Assembly: GCA_945869305.1 (NCBI GenBank)
Contig: CAMBOH010000004.1
Location: 1 to 55,367 of the forward strand
Length of the DNA stretch: 55,367 nucleotides
DNA from: an uncultured bacterium
GTDB taxonomy: Bacteria; Bacteroidota; Bacteroidia; Bacteroidales; Bacteroidaceae
Direction: 5' to 3'
Positions 8,372-15,680 of this stretch are shown here, piece after piece. The notes beneath the pieces were generated by a model that was given only the letters and a program-made list of their open reading frames with translations, was not told the DNA's origin and ran no database searches. A program made the translations under genes and the position numbers. Each line of letters begins with the position of its first letter. Positions within the stretch are counted from its first letter, which is position 1.

Positions 8372-8499
8372 AAATGTTCATCCGCTTAGAGGCGACGGTG
8401 CACTGGGAGGGCAGGCATCCTGCCTGCTCTGGTCGTTGAAGCAGGCAGGATGCCTGCTCTCCCAGTGCCTTGAACGCTTGAAGACAATAGCTCAGAATG
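8372..8499. repeat. 128-bp palindromic repeat, copy 1
   Basis: This is the first of two nearly identical 128-bp direct copies set 254 bases apart between convergent genes. Its core is an inverted repeat of about 23 bp per arm (GGGAGGGCAGGCATCC... and ...GGATGCCTGCTCTCCC) with a loop of about 11 bases. Each arm also contains a small internal palindrome (GGCAGG-CAT-CCTGCC). No coding potential. Confidence 0.85.
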
Positions 8500-8625
8500 A
8501 TATTTTCACAAGGGTGAGCCCAGACAAGAACAGTGACAAGACGGAGGCTGGGCCAGGAGCGACGACTCGGCGGATTGTTGCGCCTAAGCCTGGACTTGTC
8601 GGCATGGGTCGGGAGATACCGGAAA

Positions 8626-8753
8626 AAATGTTCATCCGCTTAGAGGCGACGGTGCACTGGGAGGGCAGGCATCCTGCCTGCTCTGGTCGTTGAAGCAGGC
8701 AGGATGCCTGCTCTCCCAGCACCTTGAACGCTTGAAGACAATAGCCCGGAATG
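8626..8753. repeat. 128-bp palindromic repeat, copy 2
   Basis: Second copy of the element at 8372-8499, in the same orientation. It differs at a handful of bases near its right end (CAGCACC for CAGTGCC, CCCGG for CTCAG). It ends 5 bases before the stop codon of the leftward S9 peptidase gene. The 126 bases between the copies are unique and show no gene. Confidence 0.85.
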
Positions 8754-8758
8754 TTCGT

Positions 8759-10591
8759 CTACAGGTGTGCCTGCAGGAACTTTTCGACCGCGCGGTAAAA
8801 GTCGAAGCGGTTCTCCTGGTTATGGAATCCGTGCCCCTCGTTGTCCTTCACCATATACTCTACCGTGATGCCGCGCTGGCGCAGGGCTTCGACCATCTGG
8901 TCGCTCTCGGCCTTGTTGACGCGCGGGTCGTTGGCCCCCTGGGCGATGAGCAGTGGCACGCGGATGTTTTCGGCATGTAGAGCGGGCGAGGTGGCAGCCA
9001 GCTGCTCGCGGTCGGTCTCCGGGTTGCCCACCTGCTCGTACATCATTTCGAGCATGGGCCGCCAGTAAGGCGGGATGGTCTGCATGAAGGTGAACAGGTT
9101 GCTCACCCCCACATAGTCGATGCCGCAGGCATAGAGTTCGGGCGTGAAGCAAAGCCCGGCCAGGGTGGCATAGCCGCCATAGCTGCCGCCGTAGATGGCT
9201 ATGCGCCCGGGGTCGGCAATGCCTTGGCCGATGAGCCACTCCACACCGTCGGTGATGTCGTCCTGCATGCGCAGGCCCCACTGCTTGTAGCTGGCTTCAA
9301 GGAAGCGGCGTCCGTAGCCCGTCGAGCCACGGTAGTTCATCTGGAACACGGCGTAGCCCCGGTTGGCCAGGAACTGTACTTCCGACGAGAAACCCCATGT
9401 GTCGCGTGCCCAAGGGCCGCCGTGTGGGTTAACCACCACAGGCAGGTTGCGGGCTTCGTCGAGGCTGAGTCCGTCGGGCAGGGTCAGGTAGGCTTCGATG
9501 TGCAGGCCGTCGCGGGTGGTGTAGTCCACGGGCAGCATCTCGTTCATTTCGGCCTCGTCCAGCCAGGGAGCCAGGTCGGCCATGTGGGTGGCCTGGTCGG
9601 TGGTGGCATCATAGAGCCAGTAGGCTCCGCGGGTGCGGTCGCCGCCCACATAGACCAGATAGTGCTCTTCGGCCTTGTCGGAGTCAGCCATGCCGAAGCG
9701 CCGTCCGGGAAAGTGTTCGCCGATGCGTTTGCGCAGCTGCCGTTCCTCTTCGTCGAAGTAGTGGCGCACGGGCTCCTTGTGTCCGGTGCAGTATACGCTG
9801 AGCAGCTTCTTGCGTTTCCGCGAATAGCTGATGCTTTCCACGTCGTAGCGGTCGTCTTCGTAGAGCACTTCGAGCTCTTCGCAGGTGGCAGGGTCCATGC
9901 GCACGAGCACAGTCTTGTCGCGCCCCAGGTTGGTGGCGGCATACACTTCGCGGTTGTCGGGCGTAAACTCCATGAAGCTCACCACGTCCTTGAAATTCGT
10001 GGTGAGTACGGGTCTGAAGGGCTCTTCCTCCGTGTCGCGGTAGAGCAGCTGCGTGTTCACACCGTCAACGATTGCCACGGCAGCGCGCAGCTTGCCGTCG
10101 TGGTCGGTCATCCAGCCCTGGTAGTTGCCCGGATTCTCGGCCAGCAGGGTCAGTTCGCCCGTGGCCAGATTCAACCGGTAGGGGTCGAACACTTCGGGGT
10201 TGCGGCGGTTCATGCAGATCAGGATGAAGTCGGGCTGTTCTTCCAGGTCGTCGATAATGCCCGAGCGCACGCCCTCGAAGGCTGTGTAGGCGCGCAGGTC
10301 AGAGCCGTCGAGCCTGACGCCATACAGCTGGTAGTTCTCGTCGCCGGCCGTATCTTTCGAGAAGATGAGCCGTTCGTTGTCGGCCCACATGTATCCGGCC
10401 AGACTCCGTTCGGTCTCGGCGGTGAGTCGCACGGCCTCGGCATCCGGGCGGTCGATGGGGCGCACAAAGAGGTTCAGGCGGTCGTGCCAGGGAGCCAGAT
10501 AGGAGATGTGGCGTGCGTCGGGCGACAGCTGGTAGCCGGTGCGTTCAGAGTTCCTGAAGAAGTCCTCGAGGGGTATGGGGCGGTGTTGCAT
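8759..10591 (-). CDS. S9 family prolyl oligopeptidase / acylaminoacyl peptidase
   Basis: A 610-residue serine peptidase with an N-terminal beta-propeller (about 20-340, WD/TolB-like blades such as GYQLSPDARHISYLAPW) and a C-terminal alpha/beta hydrolase domain. The nucleophile is Ser470 in GGSYGGYA. The aspartate is in GANDPRV (near 555) and the histidine in NEGHGFHN (near 588). There is no signal peptide, so it is probably cytoplasmic and works on small peptides, unlike the secreted DPP-IV type. It is a single-gene leftward unit, convergent with the thioredoxin gene across the duplicated palindromic element. Confidence 0.9.
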   Translation of the reverse strand: MQHRPIPLEDFFRNSERTGYQLSPDARHISYLAPWHDRLNLFVRPIDRPDAEAVRLTAETERSLAGYMWADNERLIFSKDTAGDENYQLYGVRLDGSDLRAYTAFEGVRSGIIDDLEEQPDFILICMNRRNPEVFDPYRLNLATGELTLLAENPGNYQGWMTDHDGKLRAAVAIVDGVNTQLLYRDTEEEPFRPVLTTNFKDVVSFMEFTPDNREVYAATNLGRDKTVLVRMDPATCEELEVLYEDDRYDVESISYSRKRKKLLSVYCTGHKEPVRHYFDEEERQLRKRIGEHFPGRRFGMADSDKAEEHYLVYVGGDRTRGAYWLYDATTDQATHMADLAPWLDEAEMNEMLPVDYTTRDGLHIEAYLTLPDGLSLDEARNLPVVVNPHGGPWARDTWGFSSEVQFLANRGYAVFQMNYRGSTGYGRRFLEASYKQWGLRMQDDITDGVEWLIGQGIADPGRIAIYGGSYGGYATLAGLCFTPELYACGIDYVGVSNLFTFMQTIPPYWRPMLEMMYEQVGNPETDREQLAATSPALHAENIRVPLLIAQGANDPRVNKAESDQMVEALRQRGITVEYMVKDNEGHGFHNQENRFDFYRAVEKFLQAHL

Positions 10592-10653
10592 GGTGTGGGT
10601 TCTTGGAGTGTAGTTATATATGGAGTAGAGCCCCCTACTGTTTCAGGGGCTTG

Positions 10654-10684
10654 CAAATTTGCGAAAAGAATTTCAATGGGCCAA
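10654..10684 (-). promoter_or_regulatory. Possible promoter of the S9 peptidase gene
   Basis: Leftward TTG (complement of 10682-10684), 20 bases, then CAAATTTG (complement of 10654-10661). The -7 box deviates from TAnnTTTG in its first base. The start site would be near 10647, a leader of about 55 bases. Confidence 0.45.
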
Positions 10685-10773
10685 GTCCGGAGGCTGCTAC
10701 AGGTTGCGGGAGGGCTGTCTGTATAGGTCTGTGGCTGTCGGTAGGGGGCTACAGTTCCCCATAGGGATTCCTG

Positions 10774-10843
10774 GCAAAAAGCCGGGGCGAGCTTGGCTTT
10801 TTGCGCTCACTTGCGCTATCTTTGCGCTTGTTTTGCGCTGCCT
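10774..10843 (+). promoter_or_regulatory. Promoter with four phased TTGCGCT heptamers and a hairpin
   Basis: TTG at 10793-10795, 21 bases, and TATCTTTG at 10817-10824 make a good promoter pointing to the MORN/GH25 gene. The heptamer TTGCGCT occurs at 10801, 10811, 10822 and 10833, spaced 10-11 bases, so all lie on one face of the helix and straddle the -7 box. A 10-bp inverted repeat (GCAAAAAGCC at 10774-10783, GGCTTTTTGC at 10795-10804) overlaps the -33 region and the first heptamer. This looks like an operator, but no binder is known. From here to the start at 10996 there is a leader of about 165 bases. Confidence 0.5.
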
Positions 10844-10995
10844 TGGCGCAGCCATGGCATGAACCTCGCCCGAAGAAGTAGTACTTGCTTTGCCATGGGC
10901 TGTGCCTCCTTGAGAGGAGCATGTTGCAGGACGGGAGAAAAAAGTTGACAACGAAAAGAGAAGCAGATGCTGCGTGTGGCGCAGCGGGAACACCT

Positions 10996-13071
10996 ATGAA
11001 CAGAAAAAGAGTGATATGGCTGTTGGCCGCATGTGGTTTGCTGCTGGCGGTATTGCTGGCAGTGTATGTGCCCAGCTCCGAATCCAAGAAGCTTGCGGCC
11101 GTATGCCGCCTGGAAGCCCGCACGGCTTATGCGCTTCCGATTCCCGGTGGCGACACCTTGTATTTGGCTGTGCGTCCCGATGCAGAGCGTCAGGCGGCGT
11201 TTTGTGCCGATTCGGTGAGCCTGAAGCTCGAAGCCTCGGGCGCGTTCGTGTCGGGTCGGGGCCACCTGCTCACTACGGCCGACCTGCTCGGCGGATGTGC
11301 CGACACATTGCGCGCCGCCGAAGTGAGGCGGCGGTTGGCCGCCATCGACACACTGCTCGAACGCCGCCGGGCTACGCTCCGCGATGAGCAGCAGGCACTC
11401 GACGAGTATGCCTCCACCCACAGCGTGGTCGACGACGGCTTCAACCAGGTCATGGCCTATGCCAGCGACAACCGCTGTCTGCTGGCCACCACCGATTCGC
11501 TCCATCGTTGCGTCAGACAGTTGCTCCAGCAGCCCCAGGTGCCGCAGGCCGTGATGCATGTGCGGGCCGTACTGGCCAACGATTCGGCATCCTTGCAGCC
11601 GCTGGTGGTGGTGAGCCGGTCCGAGGAGCTGCTCTTGCTCGCCGTGCCCGAAGGACGTTTGCCGCAGGGTTTCAGGCGGGTGACCGTAGGCCGCTTCGGC
11701 TCCTACTACCACGGGGCACGGCTCTTGGCCTTCAACGATTTCGGTGCAGCCACGCGTACAGCCGCCCCCGTGAGTCTCAGCCGTGAGTCTCCGCGCTATG
11801 CGCTGTGTGAAGGGGCGGCCTGGGTCAATGCTTCCGGCCACCTCAGCGGTGTGGAACACCGGGGGCAGCGCATACCGTCGGCCCGTGTGGGAGCGTTCTT
11901 GGCCTCCGTACACAGTGAGCCCGTGTGGTGGTGGCTGAATGCGTCGGCCTGGGTCAGGCGGCTCCTGGACCGTCCGGCCAGGGCGCAGCAGGCGGCACCG
12001 AAGGCAGCATCGGCCGACTCGTTGGTGTGCCGGCGTGTGGTATGGCCCGACTCCCTGAGCTACGAGGGGCAGGTCTCTGCCACCTGCGGAAGGCGCCAGG
12101 GCTGGGGCGTATGCCTTCTGTCCGACGGTACGCGCTTCGAGGGCCGCTGGGATGCCGACACCCTGGTGTGGGGCGAGAGGCGCGATTCGGTGTCGCGCTA
12201 TGTGGGCAGCTTCAACGCAGCCATGCTGCCCCATGGCATGGGTCGCGAGACCCTGCATGACGGCGAAGTGTATGAAGGGGAATGGACCTGCGGCAAGCGT
12301 GCGGGCCATGGCTTTGCCGTTCGCGGCAGCAGTCTGGTGCGCTGCGGCTGGTGGAAGAAAGGACGCTTCAGCGGAGAACGCATGGTCTACACCTCCGACC
12401 GTGTGTACGGCATCGACATCTCACGCTACCAGCACGAGCATAAGAAGGCCCGCTATGGCATCGACTGGAAGCGCGTGCGCATCACGAGTCTGGGTCCGGG
12501 CCGCAGGGTGCAGGGCAAGGTCGACTATCCCGTGTCGTTCGTCTACACCAAGGCCACCGAAGGACGGTCCGTGACAAACCGCTACTACGCCTCCGACATG
12601 AAGCAGGTGCGCGCGCTGGGCATACGGGCCGGCTCCTACCACTTCTTCCGACTGACGTGTCCGGGTTCGGTGCAGGCCGCCTTCTTCCTGAAAAAGGCCT
12701 CCATCCACGCCAAGGACCTGCCTCCCATGCTTGACCTCGAGCCGACCGACGCTGAAATCCGTAAGGCGGGCGGTGAGGCTGCCATGTTTCGCGAAGTGCT
12801 GGTGTGGATGAGGGCTGTCGAGCGTGCCTGCGGCAAGCGGCCTGTGCTCTACGTGGGCCAGAGCTTTGTAAACAACCACCTGAACCATGCGCCCGAGGAG
12901 TTGCGCGACTATGAGGTGTGGATTGCGCGCTACGGCGAGTTCAAGCCCTACGTGCGTCTGCTGCACTGGCAGCTCACTCCCTACGGACGGGTCAGGGGCA
13001 TCCGCGGCGAGGTGGACATCAATGTGTTCAACGGCACGCGCGAGCAGTTTGAGGAGAAGTACCCCCTGTGA
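10996..13071 (+). CDS. MORN-repeat protein with C-terminal GH25 muramidase domain
   Basis: A 691-residue protein. The start at 10996 places an uncleaved or cleavable signal helix (NRKRVIWLLAACGLLLAVLLAVY) at the N-terminus; earlier in-frame ATGs would bury it. Residues about 30-330 are of unknown fold and contain a histidine/serine protease-like stretch too weak to call (ASGAFVSGRGHLLTTADLLG). About 345-460 hold MORN-like repeats (YEGQVSA, FEGRWDAD, YVGSFNAAMLPHGMG, YEGEWTCGKRAGHG). About 470-691 are a glycoside hydrolase family 25 domain: YGIDISRYQ, FVYTKATEG, GSYHFF and MLDLEPTD carry the expected acidic residues. It probably cuts peptidoglycan in the periplasm or remodels the wall. It is monocistronic, with an unusual promoter. 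Confidence 0.82.
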   Translation: MNRKRVIWLLAACGLLLAVLLAVYVPSSESKKLAAVCRLEARTAYALPIPGGDTLYLAVRPDAERQAAFCADSVSLKLEASGAFVSGRGHLLTTADLLGGCADTLRAAEVRRRLAAIDTLLERRRATLRDEQQALDEYASTHSVVDDGFNQVMAYASDNRCLLATTDSLHRCVRQLLQQPQVPQAVMHVRAVLANDSASLQPLVVVSRSEELLLLAVPEGRLPQGFRRVTVGRFGSYYHGARLLAFNDFGAATRTAAPVSLSRESPRYALCEGAAWVNASGHLSGVEHRGQRIPSARVGAFLASVHSEPVWWWLNASAWVRRLLDRPARAQQAAPKAASADSLVCRRVVWPDSLSYEGQVSATCGRRQGWGVCLLSDGTRFEGRWDADTLVWGERRDSVSRYVGSFNAAMLPHGMGRETLHDGEVYEGEWTCGKRAGHGFAVRGSSLVRCGWWKKGRFSGERMVYTSDRVYGIDISRYQHEHKKARYGIDWKRVRITSLGPGRRVQGKVDYPVSFVYTKATEGRSVTNRYYASDMKQVRALGIRAGSYHFFRLTCPGSVQAAFFLKKASIHAKDLPPMLDLEPTDAEIRKAGGEAAMFREVLVWMRAVERACGKRPVLYVGQSFVNNHLNHAPEELRDYEVWIARYGEFKPYVRLLHWQLTPYGRVRGIRGEVDINVFNGTREQFEEKYPL

Positions 13072-13197
13072 GAATCGGGCAATCAGGTTATAGAGGTGTC
13101 CCAAGCGTCAGACCGGGCCGGATGGTGGATTTTGAGAGGCGGCATCTTGTGTGGTGTCGATTCGCTTGCATGGCTTCGATTGCCCCTGGCCGCGGTT

Positions 13198-13217
13198 CGG
13201 CATGCTCCCCCATGCCG
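13198..13217. terminator. Short hairpin between convergent genes
   Basis: CGGCATG and CATGCCG form a 7-bp stem with a 6-base loop right next to the nrnA stop codon. There is no T run, so its role as a terminator is doubtful. It is the only structure seen in the 146 bases between the MORN/GH25 and nrnA genes. Confidence 0.35.
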
Positions 13218-14255
13218 TTACCCGAGCATGTCGCGGTAAGCCTCGATGGCCCGCTCGGCCGTCTTGACCGCCTCGCTGAGCGGGAAGGGTAGTTCGCCGC
13301 CAGAGGCATTGAGATGTCCGCCGCCGTTGAAGAACTCTTCGGCCATGCGGTTGCACGGGAAGTCGTCGGTCGAGCGGAGCGACACCCGCACCACGTCGCG
13401 CTCGGTGTCTTCGCGCAGGGAAATGCTCAGGCGCATGCCCTTCACCTGCAGCGGCATGTTCACCAAGCCCTCGGCATCGCCTCGGATGAAGTGGAAGCGC
13501 TGCATCTCCTCGCGGCTCAGCGTGAACACCGAAGCCTTGCCCTGGGCAAAGAACAGGAGCTTCTCGTACAGGATGTAGCCCGTGAGGCGCAGCCGGTCGA
13601 TGGAGAACACGTGGAACACATTGCGGTAAATCTTGTCTTTGTCGAAGCCCTTGGTGAGGAGCATGGAGATGATTTCGAAGATTTCGGGACGGCTTGAGTT
13701 GTAGGTGAAGCCGCCCGTGTCGGTCATCATGCCCGTGTAGAGGCAGATGGCACCCGCCTTGCTCAGACTGTCGAATCCGCCCAGCTGGCAGATGATGCGG
13801 AACACGGCTTCGCAGGTGGAGCTGAGGTTGGGGAAGCAGTACACCTGGCTGCCCAGCTTGAGGTCGGGGTCCAGGTGGTGGTCAATGACCACCTTCTCGG
13901 CTTTGGCGCGCTGTACGGCCACGCTCATTTCCTGCAGGCGGCCCGGCTGGCTGAAGTCGAGACAGACGATGAGGTCGGCTTGGTCGATGATGCGCGTGGC
14001 TTGCCGCTCGTGGTGAATATAGAACTGTACGAGGTGGCTGCCCGGCATCCAGCGCAGAAAGTCGGGGAAGGGGTTGGGCAGAACGACCTGTACCTGTTTG
14101 CCCAGTGTTTGCAGATAGTCGGCCAAGCCCAGCGATGAGCCCACGGCGTCACCGTCGGGACTGCGGTGGGCACAGATGACAATGCGTTTGCTTTGCCTGA
14201 TGGTCTGCATCAGGCTGGAGAGTTGGTTGCCGGAGAGTAGGGGAGAGAGTTCCAT
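13218..14255 (-). CDS. nrnA: NrnA-type DHH phosphoesterase (nanoRNase / pAp phosphatase)
   Basis: A 345-residue DHH/DHHA1 protein. Motif HRSPDGDAVGSS is at about residues 31-42, the aspartate of VCLDFSQPG lies near 98, and VIDHHLDP near 122 is the DHH signature; these hold two manganese ions. The DHHA1 domain near the C-terminus has GGGHLNASGGELP, which binds substrate. Family members degrade 2-5 nucleotide RNAs and dephosphorylate 3'-phosphoadenosine 5'-phosphate. It starts 41 bases after rpe on the same strand and is probably cotranscribed with it. Confidence 0.88.
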   Translation of the reverse strand: MELSPLLSGNQLSSLMQTIRQSKRIVICAHRSPDGDAVGSSLGLADYLQTLGKQVQVVLPNPFPDFLRWMPGSHLVQFYIHHERQATRIIDQADLIVCLDFSQPGRLQEMSVAVQRAKAEKVVIDHHLDPDLKLGSQVYCFPNLSSTCEAVFRIICQLGGFDSLSKAGAICLYTGMMTDTGGFTYNSSRPEIFEIISMLLTKGFDKDKIYRNVFHVFSIDRLRLTGYILYEKLLFFAQGKASVFTLSREEMQRFHFIRGDAEGLVNMPLQVKGMRLSISLREDTERDVVRVSLRSTDDFPCNRMAEEFFNGGGHLNASGGELPFPLSEAVKTAERAIEAYRDMLG

Positions 14256-14296
14256 GAAGGCTTTGGGACGAGGGTGAAGAATGAGGGAGGGGATGG

Positions 14297-14944
14297 TCAG
14301 AGATTGCGCAGGGCCTCGATTTCGGCTTTGGGGTCGGCAGCCTTGAATACCGCCGAGCCAGCCACCAGCACGTCGGCACCGGCTGCTACCAGCTTGGCGC
14401 CCGTTTCGCGGTTCACGCCGCCGTCAATTTCAATCAGCGCGTTCGACCCGGTGCGGTCCACCAGCTCGCGCAGGCGGCGCGTCTTCTCTACTGCGTGCTC
14501 AATGAAGCGTTGTCCACCGAAGCCGGGATTGACCGACATGAGCATCACCAGGTCGAGGTCGCCAATGATGTCTTCGAGCACGCTGACGGGCGTATGCGGG
14601 TTGAGGGTTACGCCGGCCATCATGTCGTGTGCCTTGATCTGCTGTACCACGCGGTGCAGGTGTGTACAGGCCTCGTAGTGAACGTTCATCACCTTGGCAT
14701 TGAGGGCCTTGACCTCGGCCACGAACTTTTCGGGCTGTACGATCATCAGGTGTACGTCGAGCGGCTTCTGGGCATCGCGCGCCATGGCCTGCATGACGGG
14801 GAAGCCGAACGAGATGTTCGGCACAAACACACCGTCCATCACGTCCAGGTGGAACCAGTCACACTGGCTCTCGTTGAGCATCTGTATGTCGCGGCTCAGG
14901 TGGCCGAAGTCGGCCGAAAGCAGGGAAGGGGAAACTAAGGGCAT
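14297..14944 (-). CDS. rpe: Ribulose-phosphate 3-epimerase
   Basis: A 215-residue TIM-barrel enzyme of the pentose phosphate pathway that interconverts ribulose-5-phosphate and xylulose-5-phosphate. The start at 14944 (MPLVSPSLLSADFGHL) matches the family N-terminus; an upstream ATG would add 29 unrelated residues. Metal and catalytic residues are seen in FHLDVMDGVFVPN (about 32-44), DVHLMIVQP (about 63-71) and EIDGGVNRET (about 175). The phosphate loop is ADVLVAGSAVF. Upstream of nrnA in a two-gene leftward unit. Confidence 0.93.
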   Translation of the reverse strand: MPLVSPSLLSADFGHLSRDIQMLNESQCDWFHLDVMDGVFVPNISFGFPVMQAMARDAQKPLDVHLMIVQPEKFVAEVKALNAKVMNVHYEACTHLHRVVQQIKAHDMMAGVTLNPHTPVSVLEDIIGDLDLVMLMSVNPGFGGQRFIEHAVEKTRRLRELVDRTGSNALIEIDGGVNRETGAKLVAAGADVLVAGSAVFKAADPKAEIEALRNL

Positions 14945-15028
14945 ACGTCTGTATATATAATAAGGGGTGGATAAGCCGATGAAGGGGCCCGGCGCAGGAG
15001 TTGGCGGGGCCTTGCGCCTAAGCAGGGA

Positions 15029-15036
15029 CAAAAGTA
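15029..15036 (-). promoter_or_regulatory. Probable -7 box of the rpe-nrnA unit
   Basis: TACTTTTG read leftward fits the Bacteroidetes -7 element. The start site would be near 15022, about 78 bases before rpe. No TTG is found at the usual -33 distance. Confidence 0.5.
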
Positions 15037-15311
15037 TATAAAACCCGCGAGCTTCTACCCGGCATGATAAAGAAAATCAAGTTGCGCAGGGTCATTCTTG
15101 TTTGTTCTTGTCTGTTGTCGGTCGTTCAAGGCTTGCCCTGAATGGGTTCAGCGCATGGTCCGGGACTGCGCCCTGCATTGGGTGCCGCGACGATGTGCGT
15201 CCTTCAAGGGTTAAGGCCGGACTTTTCGCCACTTCTGTGCCCCGCAAGGCGACTCCAAACCCCTCTCGAACCACAAATTCGCGTCGCGTCCTCACTTTTT
15301 TCGCCAAAAAG

Positions 15312-15342
15312 TTTGGCAGTTCGAAAAAGTGTCGTACTTTTG
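15312..15342 (+). promoter_or_regulatory. Promoter of the tRNA gene
   Basis: TTTG at 15312-15315, 19 bases, then TACTTTTG at 15335-15342: a full match to the Bacteroidetes promoter, ending 40 bases before the tRNA. The 270 bases to its left, back to the rpe promoter, show nothing else. Confidence 0.8.
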
Positions 15343-15382
15343 CACTCGCAATCGGGGAGGTAAGGCTTCCTCAAGCGCAAAT

Positions 15383-15456
15383 GGCGCGATAGCTCAGCTG
15401 GTTAGAGCGCATGATTCATAATCATGAGGTCGACAGTTCAAGCCTGTCTCGCGCTA
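15383..15456 (+). tRNA. tRNA with CAU anticodon (elongator Met, or Ile2)
   Basis: A full cloverleaf folds from 74 bases. The acceptor stem is GGCGCGA with TCGCGCT, leaving a G1-U72 wobble. The D stem is GCTC/GAGC, the anticodon stem CATGA/TCATG with loop TTCATAA (anticodon CAT), and the T arm GACAG-TTCAAGC-CTGTC. The discriminator is A and CCA is not encoded. The anticodon stem lacks the three G-C pairs of an initiator, so it is not tRNA-fMet. Whether it is elongator methionine or a lysidine-modified isoleucine tRNA cannot be told by eye. Confidence 0.9.
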
Positions 15457-15467
15457 CTCCTGGTCAG

Positions 15468-15500
15468 AAGGCAGTTACATCTCGGTGTAACTGCCTTTTT
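15468..15500 (+). terminator. Terminator after the tRNA gene
   Basis: A 12-bp stem (AAGGCAGTTACA with TGTAACTGCCTT) with a 6-base loop is followed by five T residues. It starts 12 bases after the tRNA. Confidence 0.85.
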
Positions 15501-15544
15501 CGCGATTTCCCTTGCACAGGGTGCGCAGATAAAAAAAAAGGTTG

Positions 15545-15552
15545 TACTTTTG
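15545..15552 (+). promoter_or_regulatory. Probable -7 box of the LptF/LptG-like gene
   Basis: TACTTTTG follows a nine-base A run. The ATG used is at 15681, so the leader would be about 120 bases. A -33 TTG is not seen at the normal distance. Confidence 0.5.
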
Positions 15553-15680
15553 CTTCGCTATGGCCGCAGTCCTGCGGCTGGTGTGGCCTTGAAGACGGGC
15601 CGCCGGCTGTCAGGGCCTCCCTCATGGAGGTCGGCTTGGCGCTGAAACGGGGCACACACCTCACAGCCCTCCGCCAACCT

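Noticed and set aside
9224-10726. Long rightward open frame opposite the S9 peptidase gene
   Set aside because: It is a shadow produced by GC-biased third positions; the leftward frame contains the full peptidase with catalytic triad.
10885-10995. Longer N-terminus for the MORN/GH25 protein from an ATG at 10885
   Set aside because: It would put 37 polar residues before the obvious signal helix.
15411-15680. Longer N-terminus for the LptF/G-like permease
   Set aside because: It would start inside the tRNA and run through its terminator; the family N-terminus begins at 15681.
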